Shown here piece by piece: positions 23,101-35,141 of a stretch of DNA of 64,000 nt; position 1 is the first letter of the stretch, and each line of letters begins with the position of its first letter. The stretch covers positions 120,723,329 through 120,787,328 of the forward strand of contig OY997588.1 in the NCBI GenBank assembly GCA_963921825.1, in the 5' to 3' direction. The notes under the pieces are model-generated. The model saw nothing but the letters and a program-made list of their open reading frames with translations, made no database searches and was not told where the DNA came from. The translations under genes were made by a program, and so were the position numbers. This stretch comes from Erodium maritimum (taxonomy: Eukaryota > Streptophyta > Magnoliopsida > Geraniales > Geraniaceae).

Positions 23101-26100
23101 TCACCAGACCAAACGCTTGGAAAATTTTAAGGAATTCATGAGGCTTTCCATCAGACAAAACAGAAGTACTTATGAAAGGACTCCGCAAACCAATAGTTTC
23201 CATTTCAGAGATTCTGTGTTGAGAAAGTTTAGCCAACCAATTTAAGGCCTTCTTTACTCCTGAATTTATCAAGGAATAGTTCTCCTTAAGCACACTCGTA
23301 AAAAATAACACATTTTGCTCCTTCCCCCCAGCAGTTCCCTTAGTACAGAATCCTGGTAGCTCAGTAACTTTCTCATGAGTATCCCAAGATTCTTCTGCAA
23401 CATTACAATTCTGATACAAGGGGTTCGTGTTCATGCTACAAAACCATGCTGTGCTAGCATTGGCCACATTTGATTCTTCAAGCTTCCGCCACTTCCTGCA
23501 AGAATCACACTGGACCCAATTTTCATTGTACACAAAATGCATAGCAGCATCCCCAGGCCGTTTCCTACTATTTGAGCCCTTAGAAGCAGATTTCCTTTTA
23601 GTTGACCTTTTCCCAATCTCACTTTCTGGAGAAACTCCACTTGCTTCTTCATATGCAAGATTAAGGTTTCTTCGGATAAGATTCAACTTCCTGGTGCATC
23701 GATCATCACATATTGCTGTGTTAGGGATTGAAGTTGTTGGGCTTTGCTCATTAGGGTCAAGTGACCTGACATGAGGTGACAAGTAGTTAGAGTCATTATT
23801 ACTAGGGCAAATTGATTTATCCAACAATAACTGTCCCCTTCTGGTACTCTGACAAGTGATTCTTTTACCAGAGGCCATGTTATCTCTGGTAATGTTATTA
23901 CCACTAAGCTCATAATAGCCACACCTCTGGTCACCATTGTGCATACACCATACGACTTGTACTCCATGAGGTGGCTCTGCCATTGTCCCTTGTGTCTTCA
24001 GAATAAGGGAAAGAGATGTAATAGTCTTACCCAGTCCCGGTTCATCACAGAACATTCCTCCGTGGAAATCTTCAATGGTAGGAGAAACTCCAGTAACTAT
24101 TTCACCAGAAACAGTATTTACATGGAAAGAAAATCCATCTTCAGTTACGAAACTCACATACAAAGGATGTGGCAGGGATCCAGCATTCTGCTCTCGCCGT
24201 AACATCCACTCAACTGCAGCCTGCTGATGTGGAAACAGGTTAAGTTTCATACAAGGCATGACCAATGCTGCCAAAGATCTTAGGTGATGACAAGTTGCAG
24301 AAACCTTCTTAAGGTCCATTGGTTCAAGGGAAGAAAGTATGATCAGGAGAACATCATCAGATACAGCCCAAATTCCAGATCTCCAAGAATTATCCAGTGG
24401 TTGTATTCTTGAAGAATTATATTCTGCCAGCTTTACCACACTAGGTAAGTTCTTAAAAATTTCATGAAGTTCAAATAACCTCTTTGAAGAATTACGGGCA
24501 CTGCAATGCAGCTTGCATCCAAGAACATGACAATCGCAAAGATCCCATAAACTCGTATCTCCTCGCTGATCACCTCCATAATATTCTCCACTAGAAAGTA
24601 TCATATTTCTCTCTCCCCAATCACAACTGCGGAAATGTTTTTGAATTGTTAACACGGTATGGTTAATAGAATAAGATCTAGGACCATTACTTGGTGCAAC
24701 ATCATAAGATATATAAAAGAGTTAAAGGTAGCAATCTAAATATAATTGTAAGAGAAGTTGTATCTATTGATAGAAATTTGTCACAGCATCTCACCAACTT
24801 AATAAGACAGGATGATCTAGTTTGTATGATCAATACTTTTGCTTCCATGAGAAACATTCAAATGATATTATGTGTATAGATTTGCACGAAACATCATAGC
24901 AAGAATAATTATCTCTTAAAGGGAGCAATGATCCCAGCTTTGGGTGAGCAGGAAGATATAAACAAAAACATTGCAGCTACTGAAAATGGTATAAGTAATA
25001 AAGTTAAAAAAAGGAATGATTAATTTATTGATTTGGACCAGAATCTAGCATTTATTTTGGAACCGGTTTCCAATATGTCCACTGATACACAATCTTTTTT
25101 GGTGCTGGAGGAGTTAAATAGAGATGAAACCAACAAATTTCATTTTTGCAGAAAATTTACAAATGTTCAAGGGAAAGACCTAACATGCCTAACACACAAT
25201 TTAAAAGAGCCTCAAATTCCATTTATTTCTGTTGTTCACGTACATGGATGCCTGAACTGCAGCCTATGTAGAGTGACTTTAGCAATGAAGCATATCAAAC
25301 ACGAGGAAGTATAGAAAGAATCATAGATGGAATGGGGTTGTAAACAATAAAATGCAGCATGAAAGAGAGATAGACTCTTGTTCACATTAAGAGAGAGAGC
25401 CACACTGCATGTTTGCTGAAGGTACTTTCAGCAGAAATTAGTTAATCCAACCTTTCAACTATTTCTTTTAGTTTATAAAAAACATATCATATCTAAAGAG
25501 TCATAAATCAAGGTTAACGCGTCAAGTTCCACAACTCAAAACTCTTGAATGTTCACTTAATCACAAGACACGCAGACTAATATTGATCTTACATCATGCC
25601 AAAAGAATGCCCTCTAAGAATTCAAATCAAGACTCATCGGCAAAATGTGAAGCTCAAGAATGTTGCCTATTTGAGTTAAGAAGTAAGAAGGTACACTCAA
25701 ACAACTGAACATATTAGCCTAAAAAGTCAAAGTGCTGACTCTCTTCATGTCAATGGATGATCAAACAAGTTCCGCCACTCAAAGTCTAGAGAAAAACAAC
25801 AACTCTATTCATTAAGAAGACTTAAATTTGTAAGTATCTTTCCTCAAACAAATAGGACCTCATACAAATTGCTAACTCAGAATAAAAACCTACAGCAAAG
25901 TTATGAATCCAAAAGTTGGGTTTGTTTGAGCACAAAATTCTGACTGTAACCTCATAATTAAAGCACACCCCTTTAACTCAACCAAAATTTAGTTGATGAA
26001 CAAAATTAGAGACTACAACTATAAGTGGTGAATAGTAGAAAAGCACTCAAGGAAGAAGATCACAGCACCTTAAATGCCTGAACAGAGAGCCCGCTATGGC

Positions 26101-26595
26101 CCCAGATTTGGGGATCTGCCAGCCAGTCCAAAGCAAAATGGGCACATACACGTCCACCAGCAGCACCGCCCTGGCCTCTCCGCCGCTGCCTCCAACCTGA
26201 ACCCCAACCAGTCGCGCAACCATCCTCAAGCACCTGTGGGCTACCAGAGCATGAAGCTGATGCACCACGCTCCTGCTCCCATTTACCATCCCAATTACCA
26301 TCTTCCTCCCCCTCTTCTTGCTCGAGCCGCCACCGCTCTCCGGCGCCTTGCATTTTCCCGAGCCCCGAGGAGGTGAGTCGCCGCCCTCCGGAGCCTCGCA
26401 TTGGCCTGTCACGGTCCCGAATTGGGGAGTGGAGTCAACGGGAAACAAAACGACGCCTTCGTCAGAGCGGAAGCGAACTGCGGAGCCGTCATGGAAGAGG
26501 TGGAAGCGCGTGTGCGGGGAGAGGCTTGGTTGGGGAGGATTAAGGGAGAGGACAGCACAGAGATAACCGCAGAGCTTGTGGTCTTTTTCGCCCAT
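20121..26595 (-). CDS. F-box / CW zinc finger / SNF2 ATPase, At3g54460-like
   Basis: Eight exons read by eye on the minus strand: 26595-26069, 24626-22086, 22000-21787, 21708-21421, 21333-21274, 21197-21067, 20930-20816 and 20270-20121. They total 4026 nt, 1341 residues. Features in order: conserved N-terminus (IGMVNGSRSVVHQLHALV, near 100), F-box (about 260-296), Walker A DEPGLGKT (370-377), CW-type zinc finger (about 545-590, QCDSCRKWRK), DEGH box (807-810), motif III TGTP (837-840), a RING-like Cys/His cluster (about 1024-1057) and the C-terminal helicase lobe ending in motif VI ISRAHRMGA (1260-1268). The order and wording match the Arabidopsis F-box protein At3g54460, a Rad5/16-like translocase. 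Nuclear chromatin or DNA remodelling linked to ubiquitin ligation is inferred. Intron 3 uses a GC donor; intron 7 holds a MITE. No stop or frameshift interrupts it. Confidence 0.92.
20408..20737. mobile_element. Mutator-like foldback MITE in SNF2 intron 7
   Basis: A 330-bp element with inverted repeats of about 100 bp at each end (AGGTTAATTGCCAAAACCTACCC... and its complement), carrying repeated GTATTGTCCAC blocks. Flanking 9-mers ATAAAATTA (20399-20407) and ATCAAATTA (20738-20746) differ at one position, fitting a 9-bp Mutator-type duplication. It makes up more than half of the 545-bp intron. The terminal sequence is related to that of the element at 58776-59252. A transcript through it would fold into a long hairpin. 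Confidence 0.75.
21709..21786 (-). other. GC-AG intron 3 of the SNF2 gene
   Basis: The exon ends CAG at 21787 and the intron starts GCATGA. The acceptor is TTTACAG before GATAATTGG at 21708. Only this junction keeps the frame and gives the expected protein wording (PSYKQ|DNWDSDWQS). A GT 11 bases upstream would shift the frame. All other introns of this gene are GT-AG. Confidence 0.75.
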
Positions 26596-26985
26596 GAAGG
26601 ACTGATTAATCGATCAGATTAGGGTTGACAATTGGGAATTGCAGAGACGATAAGGAAAAGGAACGGATTAGGATCACGACAGATCCGCCAATGGACGATG
26701 CATTGGGATGCGGTGGGACCCGCTCACGACTGATCACGGTGGCCGTACTTCCAGAAAAAAAAAAGTGTAAGGTTTTACTTCTTCCTTAATCGCCGCCGTA
26801 CGAGAGACAAATACAATGTGCACTATCTCTCGCGTGTATATATACGTAGAGGAGGTATGGGCCCAGCTCACGACGATATGGGCCTGGCCGATTTAAAAGT
26901 AGCTGTTCGTTTTAAATTAATTATTGCAATAAAAAAACACTAGTTAAGTTACGAGTCATTTACATTTCATTACACACTATGTCTT
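26596..26985 (-). promoter_or_regulatory. Upstream region of the SNF2 gene
   Basis: Non-coding DNA between the SNF2 start codon and the PIF/Harbinger element, only about 390 bp, so the core promoter must lie here or partly in the element. No individual site is supported with confidence. Confidence 0.35.
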
Positions 26986-26988
26986 TTA

Positions 26989-29037
26989 GAGCAAGAACAA
27001 CGGTGCGAACCGTTGATTGACTCGCGAACCGAACCGTAAGTTTGCGGTTCGCGGGTCGCGGGGCGTGTCGTTGTGGCGTACGTTTTTTTGTATCCTGCGA
27101 ACCTCAAACTTACGGTTCGTTTGACGGCCCACGACTCACGGTCCGGAAACACGGGTCGTTCGATTCGGTTCGCTGCCTTCGCCTATCAGCGCACGACACA
27201 AGGTCATCTGGAAAAAAAATCCGACCATTGGCAATAGTAACATTTTTTTATTCCTAAAATCCTTAATTAAAACCCAATAAATACCCCCAACCTCATTCTC
27301 ATTTCACACTAACACTTCTACAATCTCTCTAAACTCGATATCAAATTTCTCCCTCAAACTCGCTACAAAATGTCTGGAGATGACAGTCTCCCGTCATATG
27401 AGAAGTTGGCAGCGCAAATGCTTTTAGTTGAAGAACGACTCCGGCGAAGGGTTGAGAGAGGCATACAGAGAATAATGCCAAGGATCAACGTTGTGAGGGA
27501 GAGGATCGAACGTGGGGAACCCGCCCGACAGGATATTCCTAGGGGTCATCTCGAAGCCCACGATCAACTAATGTAGGATTATTTTGTCGATTAGCCCCTG
27601 TATGGGCCCGCTATGTTTATGCGTCGGTTTCGTATGTGCTGGCCACTATTTGAGCAGGCGATGGACAAGGTAGCGGAGCATGACGCTTACTTCGTTCAGA
27701 AGTCGGACACTGCAGGACGCATGGGGTTATCAAGCACCAGAAACATACAGCCGCGATACGGATGCTTGTGTATGGGTGCTCGACCGATTCATTTGACGAA
27801 ACCTTACGCATTGGGGTAAGTACAATACTCGAATGTTTACGCATATTTTGCAAGGCCGTCATTGAGGTTTTCGGGGCTGAGTACGAGCGTTCACCCACAC
27901 TGGAGGACTTGACCCGATCACTCAGAGAGGGGTACAACCGAGGGTTCCTCGGCATGATTAGGAGTCTTGATTGCATGCATTGGGAGTGGAAGAATTGTCC
28001 AACTGCATTGCAAGGTGCCAATGGACGGGGAGGTCACCACGGGGTAAGTAGCATTATGCTTGAAGTTGTGACGTCCCGTGATTTATGGGTTTGGCATGCT
28101 TTTTTCGGGATGGTTGGGTCGAACAATGACATCAACGTTCTCAACAACAACCATTTGTTCCGTGATGCTTTCTTGGGACGTGAGCTTGTCGTGGAGTACG
28201 AGATCAACGGCCATCGGTACAACCGACCCTATTATTTGGTGGACGGCATTTACCCATTATGGAGTCGGTTCGTGAAGACTATTCGGCATCCCTACACTAA
28301 CAAGTAAAAATTGTTTGCTAAGGTCCAAGAAGGTGCTCAGAAAGATATTGAACGGGCATTTGGAGTTCTTCAAGCACGGTGACACATCATTTCCCGTCCC
28401 GCTCGTCTTTGGAGCAAGTTCGTTGTGGCTGATATCATGCACACATATATCATTCTACACAACATGATTATAGAGGATGAACGCGACCGGTACGAATATG
28501 GAGATGATGAATTGTTGTTCGCCCCCTCCAGAAATGCCATGATGGAAACCACCAGAGCGATGGCACCGAGGAGGTCCCTTGACATACCAAGCACGCTTGG
28601 ACGCTCGACTCAGTGTCACAAATGATTCCACACACTAGCAACTACAAAATCACCTTATTGAGCACATAGGGGGTCGATTTGGAGCGCATTTCAATCTCAA
28701 CGATGATTGAAGATATCTTTTCATACGCAACAATTGGGTACTTGACGTTAATTATCGGGAATGAATAAATTTTATTTTAAATTATGTTGTTATTAATTAT
28801 TTTTTTCAAATTCATTTCAATTTTATATAACGTTTAATGTTTTAATAAAACATTTAATTAAATCAGCAAAATATCAATTCAACATACAATCAGCATCAAA
28901 TCAGCATCCACTCACAATACAGTTCCCTATCCGGTTTGAACCACTGTTGAGCACGGTTTATTTTAAGGATTGCAAACCTTAATTTTGCACAGTTAGCATA
29001 CGGTTTGATCATCCGGTTTGACCCACTGTACATGCTC
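26989..29037. mobile_element. PIF/Harbinger element, 2049 bp, TTA target duplication
   Basis: Terminal inverted repeats start GAGCAAGAACAACGG at 26989 and end with the complement of GAGCATGTACAGTGG at 29037, with 17 of the first 24 bases shared. Direct TTA triplets flank both ends (26986-26988 and 29038-29040), the 3-bp duplication typical of the superfamily. Sub-terminal AACCG-type motifs recur near both ends. Between them lies one transposase pseudogene on the plus strand. No second ORF lies inside the TIRs. The left end is about 390 bp upstream of the SNF2 start codon. Confidence 0.8.
27370..28624 (+). pseudogene. PIF/Harbinger transposase (ALP1-like), disrupted
   Basis: The product belongs to the plant DDE-type transposase family (DDE_Tnp_4/Plant_trans, ALP1-like). 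It starts MSGDDSLPSYEKLAAQ at 27370. A block ending RLEAHDQLM-type wording (HLEAHDQLM) is followed by TAG and a second TAG. The frame then changes near 27735-27765 and continues with a long DDE core: SLDCMHWEWKNCP (first Asp), GSNNDINVLNNN (second Asp), DGIYPLWSRFV, and, after a TAA, DIERAFGVLQAR (Glu), followed by TGA where Trp is expected and a C-terminal RPARLW...HTYIILHNMIIEDERD block. The catalytic triad is readable, but at least four stops and one frameshift make it non-functional. Confidence 0.85.
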
Positions 29038-29280
29038 TTAGAACTGCGACTTTCTTATGACTTTATTACATCTTATCTGAGAGTGATAAGCCATTAGCTA
29101 ATGGTTAGTCACTGATTTGTTAACTTTTTTCCACGTTTATTCTTTGTTAAACCATTAATTCTTATTACTAGTTCTATCGTGGTAGTCATCAGTTAATAGT
29201 ATTTGATAATGGTTAATTGTTTCTGTAAATTTAACAATTAAAAAAACTATGAATTTTATTTCGAATAAGGGAAGATGATA

Positions 29281-29551
29281 TTAAACATAAGATATTACAA
29301 TTACTCTTATCGCCCCGATATAGAGACACAATTTTAGCTCATCTTTAAAGAAGTTCCACCAATCATGTTTAGTAAACTTCTCGTATTTGAGTTTGTAATC
29401 GTCCTCCGTCGTATGTATGACTTTCTCATCGGTTGTTTGTCGTCGATATTTGACATGGTACCGACAGATCTCGTCATAGTGCATGTAATTTTGGTTGTTC
29501 TTTCCCCAATGATACTTCACTTGTTTCTGATTCCGTTCAGGAAAGATGCGG
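29281..29551 (-). pseudogene. MYB/SANT-like ORF, C-terminal part, split by gypsy
   Basis: Minus-strand coding sequence that continues from 41346-41514 on the far side of the gypsy element. It reads IFPERNQKQVKYHWGKNN, then a YHVKYRRQTTDE block, a Lys/Tyr-rich helix and KFTKHDWWNFFKDEL, then a stop. This is the SANT-like DNA-binding region usually seen in the second ORF of plant PIF/Harbinger elements. The frame is open up to the insertion point, so the reading frame was still good when the LTR element arrived. A 5-bp copy of the target (TGCGG) belongs to both halves. Confidence 0.65.
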
Positions 29552-32500
29552 TGTAATAACCACTCCCGGTCAACGCCAGTCAAATCTGCGAAAAACAGGA
29601 AAATTTAAATTTTTAAGCAGACACTTAAATGAACCTAAATTTGACCTCGAGGGTCATACCGGACTTAAGTTGACCCCGATATCGACCAAAGTGAGTTCGG
29701 GGGACTCAGGGCAACTTTATGACCAATTTGGGAAATGTTGACTTTTCGCTGGAAAAGTCAACCGAGCGACGTTTTGGTCCATTCTAGGACCGTTTTGGAT
29801 CCAAAAAGCTTAGCCGTCGTCGCAGCGGTCTTAGTTGAGCCGTTTCCTTGTAGCCCGTTAAGTTTCGTAATTTCTTGGGAAAAGTGCCCGTTCGGGGCCC
29901 GAAACGTCCGAATTTCACGAATCTGATTGGAAAATATCTAGAAGATATTTTTCCAAAAAGGTGTGGGACCCACTTGCCACTTGTCCAACAAGTGGTGGTG
30001 TTGGGTTTATGGGGCAAAACAAAGGGAAGACCCTAAAGGGGGGTTCGGCCAACACAATTCAAAAAGAAAAAAGAAAGAGAAAAAGAGTTAGTTTTAAAGA
30101 GAGAAGGAGAAGGAGAAGAAAGAGAGAGAAAGAGAAGAGGTGTTAGGGTTTTCCAATATTCACGAGCATCAAACCATTGGATCATCTCAACGTTCCAAGA
30201 ATCGAACTCCCATCGACGTTCTCTACGGTGAGCACCTAATCGATCTTCGTTTTGTTAAGTTCAAAAATTAGGTTTTGGTTTAAAACTAGTAGTTTAGGGT
30301 TGTATTGAGGATTGGGGTTCGTTGGAGACGTTTTAGAGCAAGATTGAACGTTTTCCGGTGACCGGGAGCTCGGGGGGAGCTCCGGCCACCGGATATGGTG
30401 TCTGGCCGGCCATGGGGTGGCTGGCCGGAGCTAGGGCCGGCCACCACCATGGTGAGCCAGGCCCAATTTAGCCCTAGCCACCCACGGCCAAGGTTGGCCG
30501 GTTGGGGCCCACGTGATCGGGTTTCGTGTTCGGGTTGTTTAGAACGTTCCCCAAGTAATTAATCTACAACCGGATCGAAATTTGGAATTAAATTATAAAA
30601 GTTGTAATTGACGGGTTTGGAAACTTGAAACGCTAATTAAATTACTCGGAAGTCGGAATTGGATTCCGTCGAGTGCATAGGAACTCTTGAATTATTCTAA
30701 GACCGTAGAAACGAAAATGGGAATTTTCGGAGCCCCGGAAGGGCGTTTCCAAAACCCGGGCAGATTCGCCATGTCGGGCGAATCGGGCTTTTCCGGGTCC
30801 ATTATCGACAATGTCGAGTAATTGGGAAGTTTGGGAGTGATCGACATTGTCGGGGTTACTTTTGGGCGTCAAGTTTATTAAATTCCAGTTTATGTCTGCG
30901 AATTTAAAAGTATTTAAATTGTGTTCTTATTAGATCGTGCCGCGGACAGAGGAAAGGGAAAGCTAGGCGAGTGATCGAGATCACGCCGGAGCTTGTTAGT
31001 GCACTTTTGGAGAAAGCATACGAGGTAGGGAAAAGTAGCCGAATCTCGGCCCTGATTAGGGAAAGTTAACAGTAGAAATGCATGTGACACCGGGGTGTCG
31101 TGGGTTAAGTAAGTTTATCGAATATTAGAAAGGCAGGCGACATCGGGTAGTGTCGTATGATACGGGAACGTATCGAACATTAGAAATGCATGTGACACTT
31201 AGTAGTGTCGTAGGAGCAGTGAACTTATCGATATTAGAATTACTGGAGGCATATGACCATGCCCGAAGGTTGATTGTTTACTGTTGTGTCTTGGGTGGCC
31301 ATGAGATCCCGTACTTTACTGTTGTGTCTTGGGTGGCCATGAGAGCCCGTACTTTACTGTTTGCGTCTTGGGTGGCCATGAGAGCCCGTACTTTAATGTT
31401 TGTGTCTTGGGTGGCCATGAGAGCCCGTGTTTTACTGTTGGTGTCTTGGGTGGCCATGAGTGCCCGTGGGGTTGTTGAGCCCGTGAGTTACTTTTGGTGT
31501 GTCTTGGGAGGCCATGAGTGCCCGTGGGGTTGTTGAGCCCGTGAGTTATTGTCGGTGTGTCTTGGGAGGTCGTGAGTGCCCGTGGGGTTGTTGGGCCCGT
31601 GAGTTATTGTCGGTGTGTCTTGGGTGGCCATGAGTGCCCGTGGGGTTGTTGAGTCCGTGAGTTACTGTTGGTGTGTCTCGGGTGGCCATGAGAGCCTGTG
31701 AAGTGTTAGCCCGGTATTGTTGCTGTTTTTTGAACTTTGCTTGTGATTGTGATTGTGGTTACCTGAGGTTGGTGACCCGACTTTGTGTTGGGGACGTTGC
31801 GTGGGTGTGGCTAGCCTCCCGACAGAGATCGGGGGAAGTGGCGAGGTTGCGGGCTAGCCTCCCGACAGAGATCGGGAGAAGTTGCGTGGATTGCGTGGGT
31901 GGTGCTAGCCTCCCGACAGAGATCGGGGGAAGTGGCGAGGTTGTGGGCTAGCCTCCCGACAGAGATCGGGAGAAGTTGCGCGACAGGTCGACCGTCTGGC
32001 CTGACAGGGAGCGGTAAAGGGCGTGAGGGGGGTTACTGAATAGCTGGAGTGCGATCCTTTGTGATCTTGTTTGGTGTGCGATCCTTTGTGATTTTGGGTG
32101 TTGCGTGGTTGTCTTTCGTGTCTTTGGTGGAAGTCGTCAATTGTTGTGTCGGGTCTACATTACGTGTCCGAGTGTTGAGTCGGTTGAGGAAAGTAACAGT
32201 GTGTGTGTGTCGGTCGGGTTACTTGAGTTGGGGATAATGATTCCCGGTGTTTGGATTGTTGTTGGTGTGACCGACATTGTCTGCTAAGTATGCCGTAGTT
32301 AGTTTGTTATCCGTGGTGGTGAGCGAACGCTCACCCCTAGCTGCTTTTCTTACAGGTACTGGTCGCGGAATGGACTAGGTGAGCTTCCGAAGCTTGAAGA
32401 GCTAGGAGCGGGAGTCCGGGTTTACTTTTGAGTCTAGCGACGTACACTTTTATTTTGTCCACTTGTTGGGACGTACTTTTGAATTGTAAATAATTATTTT

Positions 32501-32609
32501 GTTGAACAAATGGTGATTTTAAAGTGATTTATTTAAAGGGTTTCAAAATGTTTTATTGTTTTAAACGTTCGCGTTCCGAGTTCGGTTTTACTGAAATTAG
32601 GGCGTGACA
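29552..32609 (+). repeat. 5' LTR (3058 bp)
   Basis: Starts TGTAATAACC and ends GGGCGTGACA. It contains two minisatellite blocks (see 31280-31980). It is 228 bp longer than the 3' LTR, mainly from extra minisatellite copies. Promoter and polyadenylation signals should be here but were not pinned. Confidence 0.9.
31280..31980 (+). repeat. Two LTR minisatellites
   Basis: Block one, to about 31700, repeats a unit of 38-60 bp built on tcttgggtggccatgag.gcccg, nine copies here against five in the 3' LTR (40220-40440). Block two (31809-31975) repeats gctagcctcccgacagagat four times. Open frames through this region simply translate the repeat. Confidence 0.85.
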
Positions 32610-32612
32610 GCT

Positions 32613-32624
32613 TGGTATCAGAGC
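32613..32624 (+). other. Primer-binding site, initiator Met tRNA
   Basis: TGGTATCAGAGC lies three bases after the 5' LTR. It is complementary to the 3' end of plant initiator methionine tRNA, the usual primer for this lineage. Confidence 0.9.
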
Positions 32625-33671
32625 TCGAGGTTTCACACCTCGGACTGTACGTCAATTAGGCGGGGAGAGTCGAGTAAGTAAAGTACCGTCGTGCGTTGGG
32701 TACGCAGGTCGGAAACCGTGTGTAGACCCGTAATGTCTTGAGTCTTGTTTGTGTTTGTGTGTATGTGCAGTATTTTGTTGCTGGCATACTGATTGTGTGT
32801 TGCTGCGTGAAACGTTTTAAAGCTGTTGCGACTCGACTCAGGGGCGCCCCTGTAGTCGAGCGTGACTGCATTGACATCAATGGGTACAATGTAGTTCGGG
32901 GACGCCTGGACCGGGTTGTAACTACGTGATGTCAAGAAATGAGGTTTTTAATGAAGTGGAGAAAGTTTTAAAATTTGATTGGCCCTGTGGGCGTGTTTTG
33001 ATTTTGGTTGGCCCGGTGGGCGTGTTTCGACTTTGGTTGGCCCGGTGGGCGTGTGTTGTGTTGTTGGCCTTGTCGGCTTGTGATTGAGGTTGAGTGACTT
33101 GTGTTTTGGTCGTTGAATTGTTGTACGTGTGTTGTTAATTTGGTGGTCGAACGTCTGCGATGCACAAATGTGTGAGTCGCTATGAGCGGGGTAGGATACG
33201 AGTGCCCTAGGGTGGACGTAGCGGGTGTGATGAGTGCGAAATCATCACCGCTACGAGACGGGCCTTGGACCGGCCCGATAGGAGACGTGGTTGGGGCCAC
33301 TGTTTTGGCCCGGAAGGTGGCACGGCCCGGCTGGCTTGCCGGCCCGGAAGGTGGCACGGCCCGGGCCACTCACCGGCCCGGAGGGCTGCACGGTCCGGCC
33401 CACTTGCCGGCCTGGTCCAGTCAGCTGCTTTCAAGTTCTTTTGTTTCGTGTCGTGTTACGCGACTTGGTACACCTTTGTGCAGTCTATTTGAGGTTTCTC
33501 TTACGTATTACTATGGTTTAAATATTAATAGCGTGAGCGGTGTGACGTTGTAGTAACAAGTACGTTAGGGTAGACGTACACCGTGTGAACGCTAGTGTAT
33601 TTGAGCATGTTGTCATTATATAAGTTCGCAAATTGAACGTTTGTGTGTATTCGTGTAGAGGATACTGACAC
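32625..33671 (+). other. Untranslated leader with GC-rich repeats
   Basis: About 1 kb between the primer-binding site and gag. It holds imperfect repeats of ttggcccggtgggcgtgt (32980-33060) and of ggcccggaaggtggcacgg (33310-33400). No gene is seen. The packaging signal is expected here by analogy. Confidence 0.6.
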
Positions 33672-35141
33672 ATGGCTCGTGGCAGACGAGGAAAATCAGC
33701 CGTGACACGGGGACGGGCGCCCGCGCGAGGCAGGCGGGGACGGTCAGCATGGACATTAGGACGGGTGCCCACCGTTGAGCCCGCTGAGTACGCGGAGGCC
33801 CAGGGTACTCCTGTCAGAGAAGACATGAGGAGCGATGCGGGACCATCTACGGGCACGCCCAGCGTCCCGCCGGTCGCAGACCCTCCCACTACGACCGCCC
33901 TGGACGAGCTGACCAGGATAGTACAGAGTTTGGTGGCGATCATCGCCAGTCGAGAGTCGGCATCGCCAGCTCCGGAGGCAGCAGCGGTCCCAGTGAGGCT
34001 CGTTCAGGCCGAGGACCATACGACCCGGACACTGCTGGACTTCCTAAAGCTAGGCATACCCACCTTTGTCGGGGAGCCAAACTCAGACCTAGCCGAGAGA
34101 TGGCTGGAGCAGGTCACGCGGGACCTGGACACCTCAGGTATCGAGGATGGCCGCAGAAGAGTGTCCTTTGCAGCTCATCAACTGAGGGACAACGCCTACC
34201 ACTGGTGGGGGCGTGTGAGGGACAGAGTCGGGCACGACTACGGTGTCTTCCAAACGGTCTTTCTGGCGCAGTATTTCCCCGATTCGGCTCGGGTGGACCG
34301 ACATCGGCAGTTCCTGGAACTGCAGCAGGAGGGGATGTCAGTGGCAGAATACGAGGCCATATTCACGGCCCTGACCAGATTCGCGCCAGAAATGGTGGCG
34401 ACAAAGCGTAACCGTTGCCTGCGGTTCGAGGGGGGACCAAGGCCGGTGATTCGGGATCGAGTCCTCGCCTTGAGGTTGCGGGAGTACTCAGAGCTCGTGG
34501 ACACTGCAGCGACAGTGGAGCAGGGTATCCGGGATGCGGCCAGGACCCGTGAGGTTCGACAGCGGCCGACCAGCTTTGCGGGGCCATCCGATTCACGAGA
34601 CCCGAGGAGACAGAGGACCACAGGGTTCTTTCAACAACATGCTCAGTAGGGAGGAGCGAGACAGAGGGGGTCTGTGGCGTCAGTGGGGCTAGTCGCCTCA
34701 GAGAGGGGGCCGACATGTTTTACCTGCGGGCAGCGAGGCCACTTTCATCGAGAGTGTCCGATGGGAGGAGGGCACGCGGCGCTACCAGCGACCAGCCGGA
34801 CGGGCCAGGGCACAGAGCCGAGGGCTGACGATATCAGGTGTTTCCGGTGCAACCGGGTTGGGCACGCTATTGCAAGGTGCCCTGAGCCGATTATGGCAAC
34901 GTCAGCGCAACGGCCGCAGCAGTCGTATACAGTGCAGTCGCCCAGAGGTCGCCTGCGTCAGAGTCAGCAGTCGAGGTTCTCGCAGCCGTCTACGAGCGCG
35001 TCGGTTCCGAGACAGCAGCAGAGATTTGGGTATCCAGCAGTCAGTGCGGCGGGTCAGAGGCAGCAGGCGTCGCAGGGAAGAGTGTACGCAGTTACAGGCT
35101 CCCGGGCCCCAGGATCCACTACCTACCGCGAGACCATTTAG
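33672..35141 (+). pseudogene. gag: gag (capsid and nucleocapsid), one internal stop
   Basis: Begins at the ATG at 33672 with an Arg/Gly-rich N-terminus. The capsid domain (retrotransposon gag family) includes FVGEPNSDLAERWLEQV, an AYHWWGRV block and VFLAQYFPDSAR. TAG at 34647-34649 interrupts it. In the same frame two CCHC knuckles follow: CFTCGQRGHFHREC and CFRCNRVGHAIARC, then a Gln/Ser-rich linker. A second TAG at 35139-35141 separates it from the in-frame protease. Gag assembles virus-like particles and packages RNA. Confidence 0.88.

Noticed and set aside
26060-26401. Overlapping ORFs on both strands at the SNF2 first exon
   Set aside because: Only the 26595-26069 minus frame joins the second exon in frame and matches the conserved N-terminus.
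29961-30146. Lys/Arg-rich ORF repeated in both LTRs (also 38927-39112)
   Set aside because: Comes from a GA-rich tract in the LTR; no start context, no domain, and it is not conserved as protein.
31150-31536. ORF of 128 codons in the 5' LTR
   Set aside because: It only translates the LTR minisatellite (repeats of WVAMRAR). The same happens in the 3' LTR at 40134-40437.
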